Shown: positions 25,050 to 37,983, counted from the stretch's first letter. The stretch: DNA of 64,000 bases from Theileria orientalis strain Shintoku (GCF_000740895.1 NC_025262.1:1170001-1234000), one strand, 5' to 3'. Numbers and translations: made by a program. Notes: a model not told the origin generated them from the letters alone.

Positions 25050-26913
25050 ATGTACTTATATGTTCTTTTTATATGTAATATAGTTCTTATTGACTGTTTT
25101 ATAATAAATAGTACGAATGTTTGTGTGCGGGCACACGTGGACAAAAGGGTATCAAATATCGTGAATAATGGGAATAAACGAATCAATTTGCATTCTAAAG
25201 ATGAAGAAAAGAAAGAAGAAAAGGAGAATGAAGTTGAATTGGAAAAAAAGGAGCAAAAAAGAGTAGAATCACAGACCTCTGGGGAAGACGATAACGAATT
25301 GGTCGAATTTTTTGTAAATCCAGATCAGAAGGACGAAGCGCCAGGAATTAAATTAAAAATATCAAGAAGATTATGGAAAATAATAAACGGAATCCTGGCA
25401 TATAGAGTAAGTGTGTAAGACTAGTGGAACATATGAATTTTTAGTCGAAATACGGAAACTATAAAATAGAAAATAATTTCGTATTTAAAAGGGGAGAAGA
25501 AGGATATTTGTCGAAATATAAGCTGGGAAAAAAGCTGAATATACTGCTAAAATTGCTGTATTTGCAAAAGAGGAATCACACACTGTACAAAAAAATTAGA
25601 AGAGGACTGAAGAATAGAAATATAGACTTTTTAGACACAGATTTGAGCGAAGCCCCGAAGCTTTTATGGCTTCTGGGATTCCCAGTGAAAACATACTTCG
25701 AGGAGTCAAAGATATATAGAAAAATGTTATGTAAGGTTTAAACTTTCACAGATTTTTATAGTTAGAGACGATGTGATATCAAATAAGATGAGTAGAATGG
25801 TAAAGAACAGAGAAATGGGCGGCGGAAATGAAGACGTGGGTAAGGCGCTGACCCCGGATGCGATGGACAGAGTACAGAAGGTGAAGGAAAATATACTGGA
25901 AAATATGCTACAATTCAAGAAGATAGTGAAGGATGCAATGGTGTTTAGTAATCCACAGCAGTTGCCGGAGCCATCGAACGAGGCAGAGTTGGTGCCAGAC
26001 TTGATAAGGAAGATAGTAAAGGAGATATTGAGTAGGAACACGGCAACTTGTCCGCTGATAAAAAGAGACACGCGCTTAGAGACTGAGGGAGGATACCACT
26101 ACGCCTTTTTCCACTGGTCGTTCGAACAGGTGGTTCAAGCATTAGTGATGTTCAACGTAAGCACAAACATAGTTCCAAAAGATCTTAAGCTATTTAAACG
26201 ATACGCACACTAAAGTAAAATTCGTGTAGGATATGTATTTTGACCACAACAAGGAGCTGCTTATGAGTTCTGAAGAATCGGGGGAGGAATTTAAGCCAAT
26301 AACATTTAACATTCTCAGGAGGAGTTATAGAATCCCTGAGACCGAAAAGTGGCCCAAGGAGTTTCACGGAATGCCGCTGGGCCTGTTCATAGATATGCTC
26401 AGAAACGGAGACGTGGACGCGAAGGAGCACTGGCTGCGAAGGCCAGTGCTGGACCGAATAGGATTCAACTGGGGAGACGGACTGAAGTACCTGAACTTCA
26501 CGTGGGACAAGCTCGAGCTGGGACTGCTGTGGTACGTTAACTTCAGAGGGTTCCCGGTGAGCCAAATACCGCCAGGGCTGATTATACCGAGGACAACACT
26601 GGCGGCGAAGTTCGGAAAGCCCGAGGAGATACAGGGAATGAAGCTGGGAAGACTCTTCTACTTGGCAATGGACCAGATCCAGGTGATATACAAGTATTAC
26701 CCGGAGAGGTTCCAGTTCATTAAGGACATGGGACTCGACGTGGTGCTCACCATGCAGATGAAGCTGGGCTACAGACCCGTGCCGCACTCGAAGTTCAACA
26801 AGGTGGACAGCAGCCTGATGGTGTCGAAGGACGAGAGGTACCTGTTCGACGATTTCAACCAGCCGCCGCCGAACATGAAGAAGGCGGTCACGAACATACT
26901 GGACATTGAATAA
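25050..26913 (+). CDS. Secreted or organelle-targeted protein with helicase-associated-like repeats, 573 aa
   Basis: Proposed exons are 25050-25406, 25445-25730, 25762-26156 and 26230-26913. The N-terminus is a signal peptide (MYLYVLFICNIVLIDCFII) followed by a Lys/Glu-rich stretch, compatible with a bipartite apicoplast leader. The last exon has two units of the pattern seen in helicase-associated (HA) domains: a WP..hG..LG opening (EKWPKEFHGMPLGLF) and an IGFNW..W...G..P region (LDRIGFNWGDGLKYLNFTW). The final intron (26157-26229) starts GTAAGC and ends GTGTAG and keeps phase. If it is retained, a stop at 26211-26213 gives a 364-residue product, and a separate gene would have to start only 20 bp later. 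I prefer a single gene. No helicase motor is present. Function unknown. Confidence 0.62.
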
Positions 26914-27100
26914 AGTGGAAATCGCTGGTAAATTTGAAAACACATCGCTGTCAAAGTCTGGGAGTGTTGAAAAATCGGCAACATAATGCATCCACACACA
27001 CATTCACTGTAGATTAATTTTAATGTGAATATCAGTATGAATAAGAAAAAACTGAAAATACAGAGTCTTCAAAGTGTCTTCTATAATATTTGTGGAGTAA

Positions 27101-28021
27101 ATGAGTAATTTGAAGTTGGATTTAGTGTTTTTGTTCGCAAGTCCAGTCATATCGAACCCCTTGGAATCCCTGCATCTTAAGCTGTTGGAGGCCCTGCTGA
27201 AGCATTTTTTTAGCCATAAAACAGTATTGAATTATGAAATAGAGTTCCTGAGGCTGAGATTCCTCAGCAAATCGCAACTTAAAACAGTGTTTGAAACTCT
27301 GCAGAACGTATGTAAGCTGTTAAACGTATCGATGTCAGATTTAAAGATAAAATTTGGTAAGTTGGCGAATTGATGCGTAAAATAAATTGTAGAGGATAAT
27401 GACCTATTGGAGCCTCAGAAAAGTGCCAATCCAAAGCCCAGAGTGACACCGAATTATCGCACGGACCCAAAATCGGAGTTTGAGAGGGAAATGTGTAACA
27501 TATTCATCCCACTGCTTAAATACAAAAGGCTGTTTGACCTATACGGCATTGAAGGGTACACAAACGTGTTGCTGTACGGAAGCAACGCAGGGAACAAATT
27601 CGTCGACTGGTACCGGTCGATGCAAAGCAAGGTGAACCGAGACGATCAGGGGAACGAAGCGTCAAAAACACTGCAGCTGTGCCTGATCAGGTTCTCGGAG
27701 ATTCTGATGCCGTACTTCGGGGAAAGCGAGCAGAAGCTAAGGTTCCTGTTCGAGCTCTCAGTGGAGAAGGCGACCGAAGGGGTGCTGTGCATCTGCCTGG
27801 AGGGACTGCACAACTTCTCGAACTCGAAGGATACCTCCGACGACCTGGAGAGAAGAATACTCTCAACGCTGCTGATCCTGCTGGACGGAATTAACCGCAA
27901 GAAGCCAGCGACTGGAGTGTCGGTAGTGGTCGTGGCGACCACGGAGCAGGACCCGGCACTGCTGGACGAGTCGCTGTTACGTCCAGGAAGACTGGAGAGA
28001 ATTCTTGAAATTGTAAATTAG
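27101..28021 (+). CDS. Degenerate AAA-type ATPase domain protein, 294 aa
   Basis: Exons 27101-27356 and 27393-28021 join in phase 1 across a 36-bp intron. The second exon follows the AAA fold: the Walker A position reads LLYGSNAGNKFVDW (family form GPPGTGKT), the Walker B position reads GVLCICLEGLHN (family form ends DE), sensor 1 is VVVVATTEQDPALLD, and the second region of homology is LDESLLRPGRLERILEI. The P-loop Lys-Thr and the Walker B Asp-Glu are not in standard form, so ATP hydrolysis is doubtful. The protein stops right after the second region of homology and lacks the helical lid. It could be a pseudo-ATPase partner of an active AAA ring or a decaying gene. It resembles CDC48/Afg2-type modules more than others, but that is tentative. 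Confidence 0.65.
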
Positions 28022-28178
28022 CCAGTGAATTGTCGTTAACTCTACCCAAATGTGTACGCTAGTCCTTAAAAAGTTGATAAATATGCTTTAGAATAATTAA
28101 TGGGTGAACACGTGGTCCAGTGATCGCTGTGTGCTAATACTACATTAAATTCTACAGTTTGAAAGGAGCTATGTTACA

Positions 28179-30751
28179 TTAGTTGTGAATTTGACGCTTT
28201 AGCTTAAGAGGCGTAATTCTCTTGGACCGTGACGGTGTAAAAGTAGTTTTTAAAACAAATTTGAGGGGAACCCCTAGAAAGCCAAATTCCTCAGATAGGG
28301 CCAGTTTAAGCTGTCTCAGGTAGTGCTGAGGGAAGGTGGCATACACGTTGGACCACAGGACGAAGGTGGGCGGACTGGCGCGCACCTGCGCTGCGAACTT
28401 CAAGTTGACTTTGGACCCATCCTTCCAGGGAGGGGGCCACCGCGCCACGAAGGCGCTCAGCCAGGCGTTCAAGGTGCTGGTGTCGACCATCCGTTTGCCC
28501 CTGTGGAGAAGTGAGCCGATTGTGTTTTTCAACTTCTGGGCAGATTTGCTACCACTACCAGGGGTGTTGGTATTTGTATTGGTGTTGGTATTAGTATTGC
28601 CGGTGGTGGCACTGGTGCACCTGGGAATTGGAACTATTGGAATGCTAGTGAATTCAAAGCTGAGTGGATACTCCTTCGTCAGGAAGAGCTGGCAGTCCCT
28701 GGAGCTGTCGTCGACGTGGACGGCCAGCGTAGTAGGCTTCTTAAACCTCACAGCCCTGGACAGCCAGGCCACCTCCCGCTTCGACATGGCCACCTTCCTG
28801 GTTCCGTAGTCGCTCCTCCGTAGCTCGTGCGTGTTGTTTATGCAGAAAATGACGAAGTCGCACCTGCGCAGCAGCGACAGCGTCTGCACCACCGCCATCT
28901 TCCCCAAAGATCCGCCCAGATTCAGTGCTGCAGTCACGACGATCTCGACCGGCTGCTCCACAGTCTTGCCGCCAAGCCTCAGCTGCCAGCTTGAGTAAAA
29001 TGAGTGCCAGTTCGGCGACAGGTCCGATACTTTGTTTTGCTCGTAGTTCTCGCACAGCAGCGACAACAACCTGTCGCGGTCGCTATCGACGCTTCCCAGA
29101 ACCAGAACGCTGATTGGATTGACAACGTTCTCCTCATGTATCCTGGTCTTCGACTTTGGCCCGGACCTAAAACTGCTTCCGACGCCGCGGTTCGATCCCA
29201 TTTTATCATCAGCGTTCTCAGCACATGGCTCTTCCGCACGTACCTCGTCAGTGCCCTGCTGTGGCTCACAACTGCTGAGTGGGCCACTATCTTTACTGTG
29301 TTCATCGCCGGCGCTTAAATCCGTAGCGTTTTCTCCGCGTTCGTGTGGATCTTCACTCACAGCACCGCCACTGTCGTGGTTAGTTGCCTTCCTCTTGTCT
29401 GAGATGTACAGGCGTGCCAGTCTTTCTGACGGCGACATCATTGAGGGTATCACGAACTGCCCCTCCTCCCTCTCTACGAACGGTATTCCGCAGACGCTGT
29501 TCAGCAGCTTCATCCACCGTTCATTAGGCCTGTAGGTGCCCCTCACGCTCGAGCAGGTCCTCAGCGTCTTCTCAATCTCGCAGTGCCTGTGGAGCTCCTC
29601 AATGTCCTCCAACTCCTCGTCGGCTGCTTCCTGGTCTCCTTCCGAGTTGTTACCGAGGATCGCCATGTCCTCCAACTTCCTCATGTCCCTTGGCGCCAGC
29701 CTCGACTTTATTATGCCCGTGAGCTCCTCGATGCCCTCGTTCGTGTGCGCGCTCACCACCACTGGCTCTCCGAACTCCAGGCTGTAGCAGTCCGCGAGGC
29801 ATTCGCTCAGCTCCTCGTAGTACTCTTCGGATCCATCGTTCTCCAGCTTATTTATGACCAGCTTCACCTCCGGCTTCCTTTCCAGCCCCTCTATCCAGGC
29901 CCTCAGCTTCTCTCCCAGCTGAATGTCCAGGGGCGTGACTCCCTCCTTCCCGTCAACTACGAAGAAGACCAAGTTTGAGCTCTGTATGGCCCTCCGTGCC
30001 TCATTTTCAATGTGCGTAAACGTTTTTTCGACGTTAATCTCTTCGTTATTGCTGCCAGTACTGTTACTATTGATACCAGTAATATTGGTATTATTGTTAC
30101 TAGTACCAGAAGTATTGGTACTATTGTTACCACCCATATTGGCACTACTGACGTTGGTAACACCGCTATTACCAGTACTAATACTGCCAATTATACTATT
30201 AATATTGCTTCTACTATCATTTCTAATAATAATTTTTCCATTACTGCCGATTTTTCCCGAAACGTTTGGAATGCTTCCGTGGTGTGTGCTGACGGCGCCG
30301 CTCCAGTGGAATCCCTCAAAGCCTCCCGTGTCCACCAGCGTAACCCTGTTTCCCCGTATGTACATGTGGCTCTGCTTCGAGTCCCGCGTCGTTCCCGGCT
30401 TTTCAGACACTATTGACCTCAGCACCGTCGAGCGCCTGCCCGCGTGCGACAGTATTGAGTTAAACAGGCGCGACTTTCCGACGTTCGACCTTCCTACCAG
30501 TGACACGTACATCTGCGGTCATTTTACTCAAATTTTACCCTAATGTGTGCTAATGCTACCTCGTATGTTGTGCAATACATATATACATTAGTGAGGCTGC
30601 GGTGATTCCGTTTTACAAACTGCTTATTACTACCATCATCATCACTGGAACCACCGTGTTTTCCATTACAATTCCTGATCCAATCAATTTTCTGAACTTT
30701 TCCCTGATTGATTCCACTATTTTCCTCCCCGTTTCCCTCAGTCCTGAACAT
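28179..30751 (-). CDS. der: Double Era-like GTPase Der/EngA, 832 aa
   Basis: Exons 30751-30587 and 30512-28179 join in phase 0. The first G domain is intact: G1 GRSNVGKS, G2 PGTTRD, G3 DTGGF, G4 NKLEND, G5 VVSAHTNEG. An Asn/Ser/Gly/Thr-rich insert interrupts it after G3. The second G domain (from VLVLGSVDSDRDR) has lost the P-loop and G4 signatures. The C-terminus has the KH-like Der domain (LKFAAQVRASPPTFVLW, then FPQHYLRQLKLALSEEFGF). Der assembles the large subunit of bacterial-type ribosomes, so an apicoplast or mitochondrial role is likely. The N-terminal exon (MFRTEGNGEENSG) does not look like a targeting peptide, and only 23 bp separate this start from the stop of the gene upstream, so the 5' end may be incomplete. 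Confidence 0.82.
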
Positions 30752-30774
30752 ATTATGTGTCGCACATTTTTAAA

Positions 30775-33700
30775 CTAACCAGAAAGGACACTTTTTTCTA
30801 TGATTTCTTCTTTCTTTTCTGCGTCAGCCGTGCTAATTATTTTATCAATTTGTTTTTCTTTCTCACCCTTTGTTTTTTCATTTCCTCTTCTTTCCTCCTT
30901 TTTACCGCTTATTTGGGCACTCCTACTTCCAGTTTGAGTGTTACTACTTCCAGTTTGAGTGTTACTACTTCCAGTTTGAGTGTTACTACTTCCAGTTTGA
31001 ACACTCCTACTTCCAGTTTGAACACTGCTACTTCTATCCTGCCAGCTGATGCTTCTCGTATGCCCAATGTTATTTCTAGTCTGGCCGCTGCTACTGCCTC
31101 CTTGACTAAAGCTTCTCTGACTGCTACTTTCCCTTGTTTGTCCTCCTGTAACTGTTGATGAGCTTCTTGTGCTTAGGCTTTGGCTAGTAATTGTTCTCGT
31201 TGGTATTTTTGTGATTGTATGTGTGCTTGTTGACTTTGTTAGACTACTGTTGGTGGGCGCCATTACTGTTATTTTCTTACTTCTCTCTTCCGTTAACTGT
31301 ACTCTATCTGTACCTGCTGGCCCTCTCAGTCCACTTGTTGGTATTTTACTTGTTTGTACACTCCTAATCACTACACCCTCTGATCCTAATCCACCTTTTT
31401 CCGTTCTTGTACTTGCAGTGGCTCCTTTGCCCAATTGGCTCTGAATCATTCTAATTGGCCCTGCTCCTGTTGTCCACAGTCTACTTCTAAATGATTTACT
31501 CGGAATCGGTATTAATGTACCTGTTGAAGTCGATCCTGTTCTAGTCTTCGTACCACCAACAGTTGTTGCTGTTGTACCAGTTCTGGTTGTGTTTGTTGTA
31601 CTAGTGCTACGGGTTGTAATTCCACTATTGGTGGCAGTACTACTTGTAACAATACCAGTTGTTACACTATTAGTTCTAGTTCCACCAGTGCTACGGGTTG
31701 TACCTGTTGTACCTGTACTAGTGTTACGGGTTGTACCAGTACCTCTACTAATAGTGGTAGTAGTACTTGTCGCTGCAATAGTGTTACCGGTTGTTGTTGT
31801 AATAGTACTGGCACTTGTACCAGTACCACCACTACTGCTGTGAACACTTGTGCTCCTCACCGCTGATGCACATTCCTCTTCCACACCATTACTAACACTT
31901 TTACTATATGATTCAGCGTTGCCGCCATCTGTTCTTTGACCTACCACACCATTACTAACACTTTTACTATATGCTTCAGCGTTGCCGCCATCTGTTCTTT
32001 GACCTACCACACCATTACTAACATCTACTGTTTCACTAGTAGTAGTAGTAGTAGTTGTAGTAGTGGTAGCAACACCTAATTTTCCACTGGTGGTATTAGT
32101 TGCACCTCCATCAACTGCCAATGTATCACTTATACCAAAAACACTTTCTATTGTCACTCCTCCTATCAGCAGGTCTACTCCGTACATGCTTGCGTCTGTC
32201 GTCGAGAATTCCTTCATGAAGTACTCAAAATCTGCATCTGGACCCATTGGATCTACAGCATAATTATCATCGATACCGGGTACACCAACTGAATCATCAT
32301 CTTCGCTATCGCTATCACTATCGTCATCATCACTATCGTCATCATCACTATCGTCATCGTTGTTTTGACCATTTATAACAACATCATTACCAGCTAAACC
32401 ATTTATAACAGCATCACCATTGGTTTGACCGGTCTGACCATTAACAGCATTGGCACCCGTGAAACCACTACTTCTTGCAACACCCTCTTCGTTCCCAACT
32501 CCATTTGTTACTTTTGTTGCACCAACAGCAGTTGCGGCGTCGGCAGTCGCACCTCTAATTGCAGACGTACCTCTTGCAACAGCATCTGCACTTCCACCTC
32601 TTCCTCTGGCAGCCTCACTCTCTACTCCTCGACCACCAACGAACCTTGCACCTACATTAGAGTCTGTACTGCTGGTTGAATATCTAAGTTTACTATTTCC
32701 TGCTCCTATGTTCACGTCGAGGCCGTAGGATGGTCCTGCTGTTGCTAAAAATTCATTTATGAATTCTTCGGTATCAACCTCTGCTACTTGTGCGGGTCCT
32801 TCCCTCTCTTGTGGCGCCGACAGTTCAAAGATCCTCAGGTAGTCTTCCAGCGTTTCCGGCCCTAGTTCTCTCGGCACTGCTGTGAACATGCTCTTCTTCA
32901 GCACCTTTTCTATTGCCCTCGGGTCTCCTCTCCATGCCTTCGCTCTTACTTCCTCCTCCAGAGCCTCTGCTCTTCCTTCTGACCCTGACCCTGCTTCTCC
33001 TCTTCCACTTGCTTCTACTGTTCCACTTGCTTCTACTGTTCCACTTGCTTCTACTGTTCCACTTGCTTCTCCTCCGACTCCGCTTCTAATGCTCGTTCTT
33101 ATTGTCACTCTTCCCTTCCTTGACGTGCGTACCAGTTCTTCTCTGTTTTCTTGTCCTCTTCCACTTGAGTGTCCTTTTTCTGATACTACGTACTCCAGGT
33201 ATGCCTTAAGCTGCTTGTACTCTTCATTCGGGTCAATCGTCACTATTGCCTCATTTTCTCCGTACACCAGCGTATCTTCTGGCTGCACTTCCATCAGTGC
33301 TCCTCTTGCCAGCGTTGCGTTGATTCCGAAATCGATGCCCACGAGGTCTGTGTACCTTAGGAACTTGTCCATGATCACCTCCACGATGTCCTTCGTCAGG
33401 TACATTGCTATTCTGAAGCCCAGCAGTGTGTATGATGCTACTCTTCCTTCTTTGTTTTCTTCGTTTTCTCTCACTTCCACCAGGTCCCAGCTTCCAAACT
33501 CCTGCTCCAGTCTCAGTGCTGTTGAGTACCCTATCACTGACATGCTTACTATTGTCTTCATGATTTCCGACCCTTCTTCCTGCTCCTTCATGTGGTTAAG
33601 TCTCGACGCCATTGCTTTGTAGTACTTGTTGAATCCGTTGTACATTGCTAGCAGGTCTCCGTTGTCTCTCACCACGATTCCATTCATCAGCGTCAGTCCC

Positions 33701-36700
33701 TTCGTCAGGTAATTCTGCACTCCCTTGTCAAACGTATCTGTGATAAGCGTGTGATCAACCACCATGAAGAACTTAAGGTCTTGCAACAGTCTCCACAGTC
33801 TAAAGATCCCCTTGAACATGTAAAACCTCAGTTTAAAGGGGTCATTTTTCCTGTAGTCGAAACACTTAATGTCAAACACCTCCTCTTCTGCCACCATCTT
33901 CTCCTTTATCTTTCTTGCTATCTTATCTGAAGATGAATATTAGCACTTTAATCATCATTACTGTTGTCACCAGCATACCAATAGTAATACTATTATTACC
34001 GGTATACCACTACCACCAATAGTACTACCATTATCACTAAATTATCACTAATACTATTACTACCAATAGTACTACCAGTAAACCTATACTAATAATACCA
34101 TTATTATTAGTAAACCAATACTAATAATACCACTACCTATACCAGTAATTCCACTGCCAAGAATTCTACAACTACTACCTATACTTACCTTCTTTCTCCT
34201 TGGTCCTTGTGACTACCATTGTTAATCCCTTTATCGATCCTGTTGACAGCGTTGACCCTCTCAATGAGGTCTGTTGTCCTGATGGTTGTGTTACTGTATT
34301 CTCTCTCCTAGCTGCATTTATCTGTCCAGAACCTCCAGCTACCGTAGTGTGCTGAACATTTGGCCTAGGTGATGGTTGACTCACTGTCACCGTTGTTTCA
34401 GAGACTGTATTACGGTTTTGATCCTGATTTTCTCCAGTGTTAGTTTCTTGAGTCCGAGTTTCTTGCCTTAGAGTCTCTTGAGTGCCAGATACTCTACTTG
34501 GAGTTTGTAAAACCTGATCTTCTTGACGTCTACCTCCTTGACTCGTAATTTCTTGAGTGCTAGATATTTGTCCTTGAGATAGATGACTTTGAGTTACTCG
34601 AGTGATTTCTTCCCTTCCGACACTAGTTGCTACTGATGTTGCAGGACTTGTGGCTACCGTTGTCGTAACATTAGTGCTTTCTTCCCTTGCAGCACTGCTG
34701 GTTACCGTTGCTGTAGTTGGTGTTTCTGTAATTGTTGTAGAACCAGGAGTTGTTGTGGTAGGACTATTGGTAGTTGTGGTTGCTGTAAGACTGCTAGTTG
34801 TTGTTGTTCCAGGACTGCTGGTTACCGTTGGCGTTGTAGAACTAGTGCTAGTTGGTGTAATTGTTGTTCCAGCACTAGTATTTGTGGTTTCTGTAGAACC
34901 GGTGGTTGCTGTTGTCGTAGGAGCACTGGTGGTCAACGTTGTTGTAGAACTAGTATCAACCGTCGTCGCCTGACTAACTTGAGTTGTTGACGGCCCTGAG
35001 ACCACAGCTGCAGGTTCAGATCCCTGTTCTAGTGGCCTATTTCCTGTTCCATCTCGTACACCATCACCTCCAGGTGCTTCTGACGATGCCACTCTCTGGA
35101 CTTCTTCTTCTGTTCTTAAATTTGGGTCCGTTTGTTCTTGACCTGGACCTTTGAGTCCCTCTGTTGATACATCACTTACTGACCCTGGTTCTCTCACCAC
35201 CGGATTTAGCCCTTGAGATGCTTCTGTCCTTGGTACTTGTTGTAAATCTGGCGATCCTTGTCCAACGGTTGGTCCTCTTACCCCCGTGAGTTGTCCATTT
35301 GTTTCCTGCACCTGCGATTCTTGTTGTTGTTGTTCTACTAAGCCACCTCCTGTTCTTTGAACAGATGGTACTTCCCCTGTTGGTAATCTAACTGTTTCCT
35401 GGTCAGTTGGCGATACTGCACCTACTCCTCCAACAGCTGTAGAATCTGGTACACCAGATACCGTCACTTGAGGTCCACCACTACTTCCAGGATTAACTTG
35501 TGATGTTTGTCTTCCATCTTGACCCAGGTTTCCATCTTGACCAGGTTCTCCAAGTTGACCAGGTAGTTGATCTCCATGACCTTGGGAACTTACTTCATCT
35601 TCATCTTCATCGTCATCATCTTCCTCTTCATCGTCGTCATCTTCCTCTTCATCGTCGTCATCTTCTTCACTGGACTCTTGTTTACCATCTATTAGTTTAT
35701 ATTCTAGTGTTCTCTTACCATTACCTTGTGTCAAAGTCGGTACTCCAACAGCTGGATCAGAAAGTCCATCCGCCCGTCCAGAAGGGTCAGTATGTTGAAC
35801 CTGAGGAACTTGTGAACTAAGATCTCCACTTGGGCTAGGTTCTACTCTAAGTCCACCTGCGCTACCTAACCCTCCGTCACCCAAAGTTACGCCATCTCCA
35901 GAGTCTCTGTGTTCTACACCAGGTGCAGCTGGTCCTCTCTCTCCCGATCTCCCTAAACTGTTTTCTGATTCATCCGTGGGTGACTCCTGTCCCTCCTCTC
36001 TAGAAACTACAGTACCCCTTGAATCAGCTTCACCGGGCTTGCTAGGTGATCCGGGTGCCAATCCCGTAGCTTCACCAGATACTAAATATTGTTTTTTACT
36101 ACTCTATACAATACCTGGATCTCGAGAATCACTGTTTTCACCATCTCTCCTTACTTCTTCTTCAGTTCCTAGGGACGATGTACCTGGGCCTTGAACTGGG
36201 TCTGCTGGTGATCTTGATGCTCCAAGTTGGTGTTGTTGACCTTGACTACCCAAATCAGAACTAACGGTACCTAGTGATGTGGTCTCTCTATTCTCTTCTT
36301 CTGGAGGACTCAGAACATTTTGTCTTCCATTTTGATTGTCTCTGGTGCTTTGTCCTCCATCACCGTGGCTATTTGAGGTATCTGACCCGCTACTTGATGG
36401 TACCGCACTGTTATCCTCTGTTGATCTTGCTCCTCCAAGTTGTTCTTCCTGACCCGTACTTGGTCTTGAAACAGACTCAGCTCCTGCCCCTCCACCTTCT
36501 GGCAATGATGAACTGGCTTGAGGCCCCTTAAGATGGCCGTTCTCTGTCAAAGAATCTTCCGATCTTCCATCAGTTTCTTGTCCAGGTAAACGATTTGTTC
36601 CAGCTTCCTGTTGTAAATGACCGTTTTCACTGTGTTGTTCTTGTACTTGTGATTCTTGCTGGACCTGTTCAACGTTAGAATTAACAACTTGTGATGATTC

Positions 36701-36835
36701 ACTTGTGGCCACTAAACCAGTTGAATCAGTGGCTCCATCTCGACCTGATGAACCTGTTGAAAGTGTTCCTTCTGGTTCTTCTACTCCTGTTACAAAGAAC
36801 ACTGGAACAATCAATAGAATGTACAATAATTTCAT
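30775..36835 (-). CDS. Very large secreted Ser/Thr/Gln-rich protein, 1,921 aa
   Basis: Exons 36835-36115, 36081-34189 and 33926-30775, with introns of 33 and 262 bp, both phase 1. The N-terminus is a signal peptide (MKLLYILLIVPVFFVTG). The first ~870 residues are Ser, Gly, Gln, Thr and Glu-rich with a long Asp/Glu tract. Next comes a conserved-looking globular block of about 230 residues (FDIKCFDYRKNDPFKLRFYM, then VVDHTLITDTFDKGVQNYL). The rest is Ser/Thr/Gly repeats, an Asp/Ser tract and TGSSNTQ repeats, ending with a charged tail. No further membrane segment is visible, so secretion rather than surface anchoring is expected. The layout (signal peptide, repeats, one folded block) is typical of polymorphic Theileria antigens such as the microsphere protein p150, but I cannot show homology. 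A two-gene model would leave the second gene without a signal peptide. Confidence 0.7.
30927..31031 (-). repeat. 21-bp in-frame repeat, five copies
   Basis: A 21-bp unit starting TTCCAGTTTGA (plus strand) repeats five times, three units identical and two variant. It encodes TGSSNTQ-type units near the C-terminus of the secreted protein. Confidence 0.85.
33007..33066 (-). repeat. 18-bp in-frame repeat, three copies plus partial
   Basis: ACTTGCTTCTACTGTTCC repeats at 33007, 33025 and 33043, with a partial copy after. It encodes GTVEAS units just after the globular block of the secreted protein. Confidence 0.9.
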
Positions 36836-37983
36836 TTTTCGGTATTATGCCTTTGTGACTCTACGAAACTAACTAAACATGGAATTAACATTTAAGAACA
36901 TCCGATGAAATGCATATACATAAAACACTCATTGCACACACTACCAACTATGTATTAGTTAAGCAGGGCACCTAAGTTAGCACGAACAATAACTACTGCC
37001 AAGGGACCTACCTTATCGAATTGCATAAATATATAAATTTTTGTGCAACAACGAACTGCTCGCGTCAATGTGTATTTATTAAACGACTCAACATAACATA
37101 TAAGATGTGTAATCCATAAAAACGAGCGCAGGAATGTGCAACTCAGTTTGCAGCGAACGTGATACAAAAATGCAATTTTCGAACGGGAAAAATTGACACT
37201 AACATAGATAATCCTTAATAATTAATACTGTACACATCAATATACATATCTTGGGTTAAATTACTGGTAAATTAATGGCTAGTTAAATCGAGATCTTATC
37301 ATCAGCTAGCCAAAACTATTTTACAAAACATGAAAGATCTTACTGATATCAAATAAATTTAACTGTTTTTGACACTTTTACTACGATAACGAGGCTTTTC
37401 GTGCAAGTTACTTTTACAAAATACAAAATTAAAGTGATGGTCGTGCTTACACATCTAAGTAATACGACTATCGTGCATCAAATCTTTAGATTTACAATAT
37501 AATTAGTTAACCATAATAATCTATTTAACAACCTTAGATGAAGCACCTTTGTATACATAATAGTTTTTTATTACTTTATATTATCAAATGATTGAAATGA
37601 ATAATTTTTTATAGTAAATAGTATAAATAGCTTCAGAAAGTACTCATAAAAAATTTACTTGATAATCAAATTAGTACTATTTTACATGTAAAATTGGTGA
37701 TTAAATCTGAATTTGTTCTATTTTCAAAAAGATACTGGCCATTAGCTCATTATATTATATATTTTATCTTTAAATGTTAATATGTGCTATATTTTACATA
37801 ATTACCTTCATTCTTTCAGTTATCGATCTAAATTCCACCGTAGGCGAATATGTCTTTTCAGTTTCTGTATAATTTTGTAGATGTGTTGGCTAACGTGTGT
37901 TATTTTGTACATACGTTGTATCTAGATGGCGGCTGACAGTTTAAACGCACTCTTCCCTTCAAGTCTGTAAATTAATGATACTC
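36836..37983. other. Long AT-rich intergenic stretch
   Basis: Upstream of the large secreted gene and downstream of the BolA-like gene. Very AT-rich with scattered short frames and no convincing exon pair, RNA gene or tandem repeat. It presumably holds the promoter of the secreted protein. Confidence 0.5.

Noticed and set aside
36955..37167. 70-residue minus-strand frame upstream of the secreted gene
   Set aside because: No splice partner, AT-rich composition like flanks, no domain.
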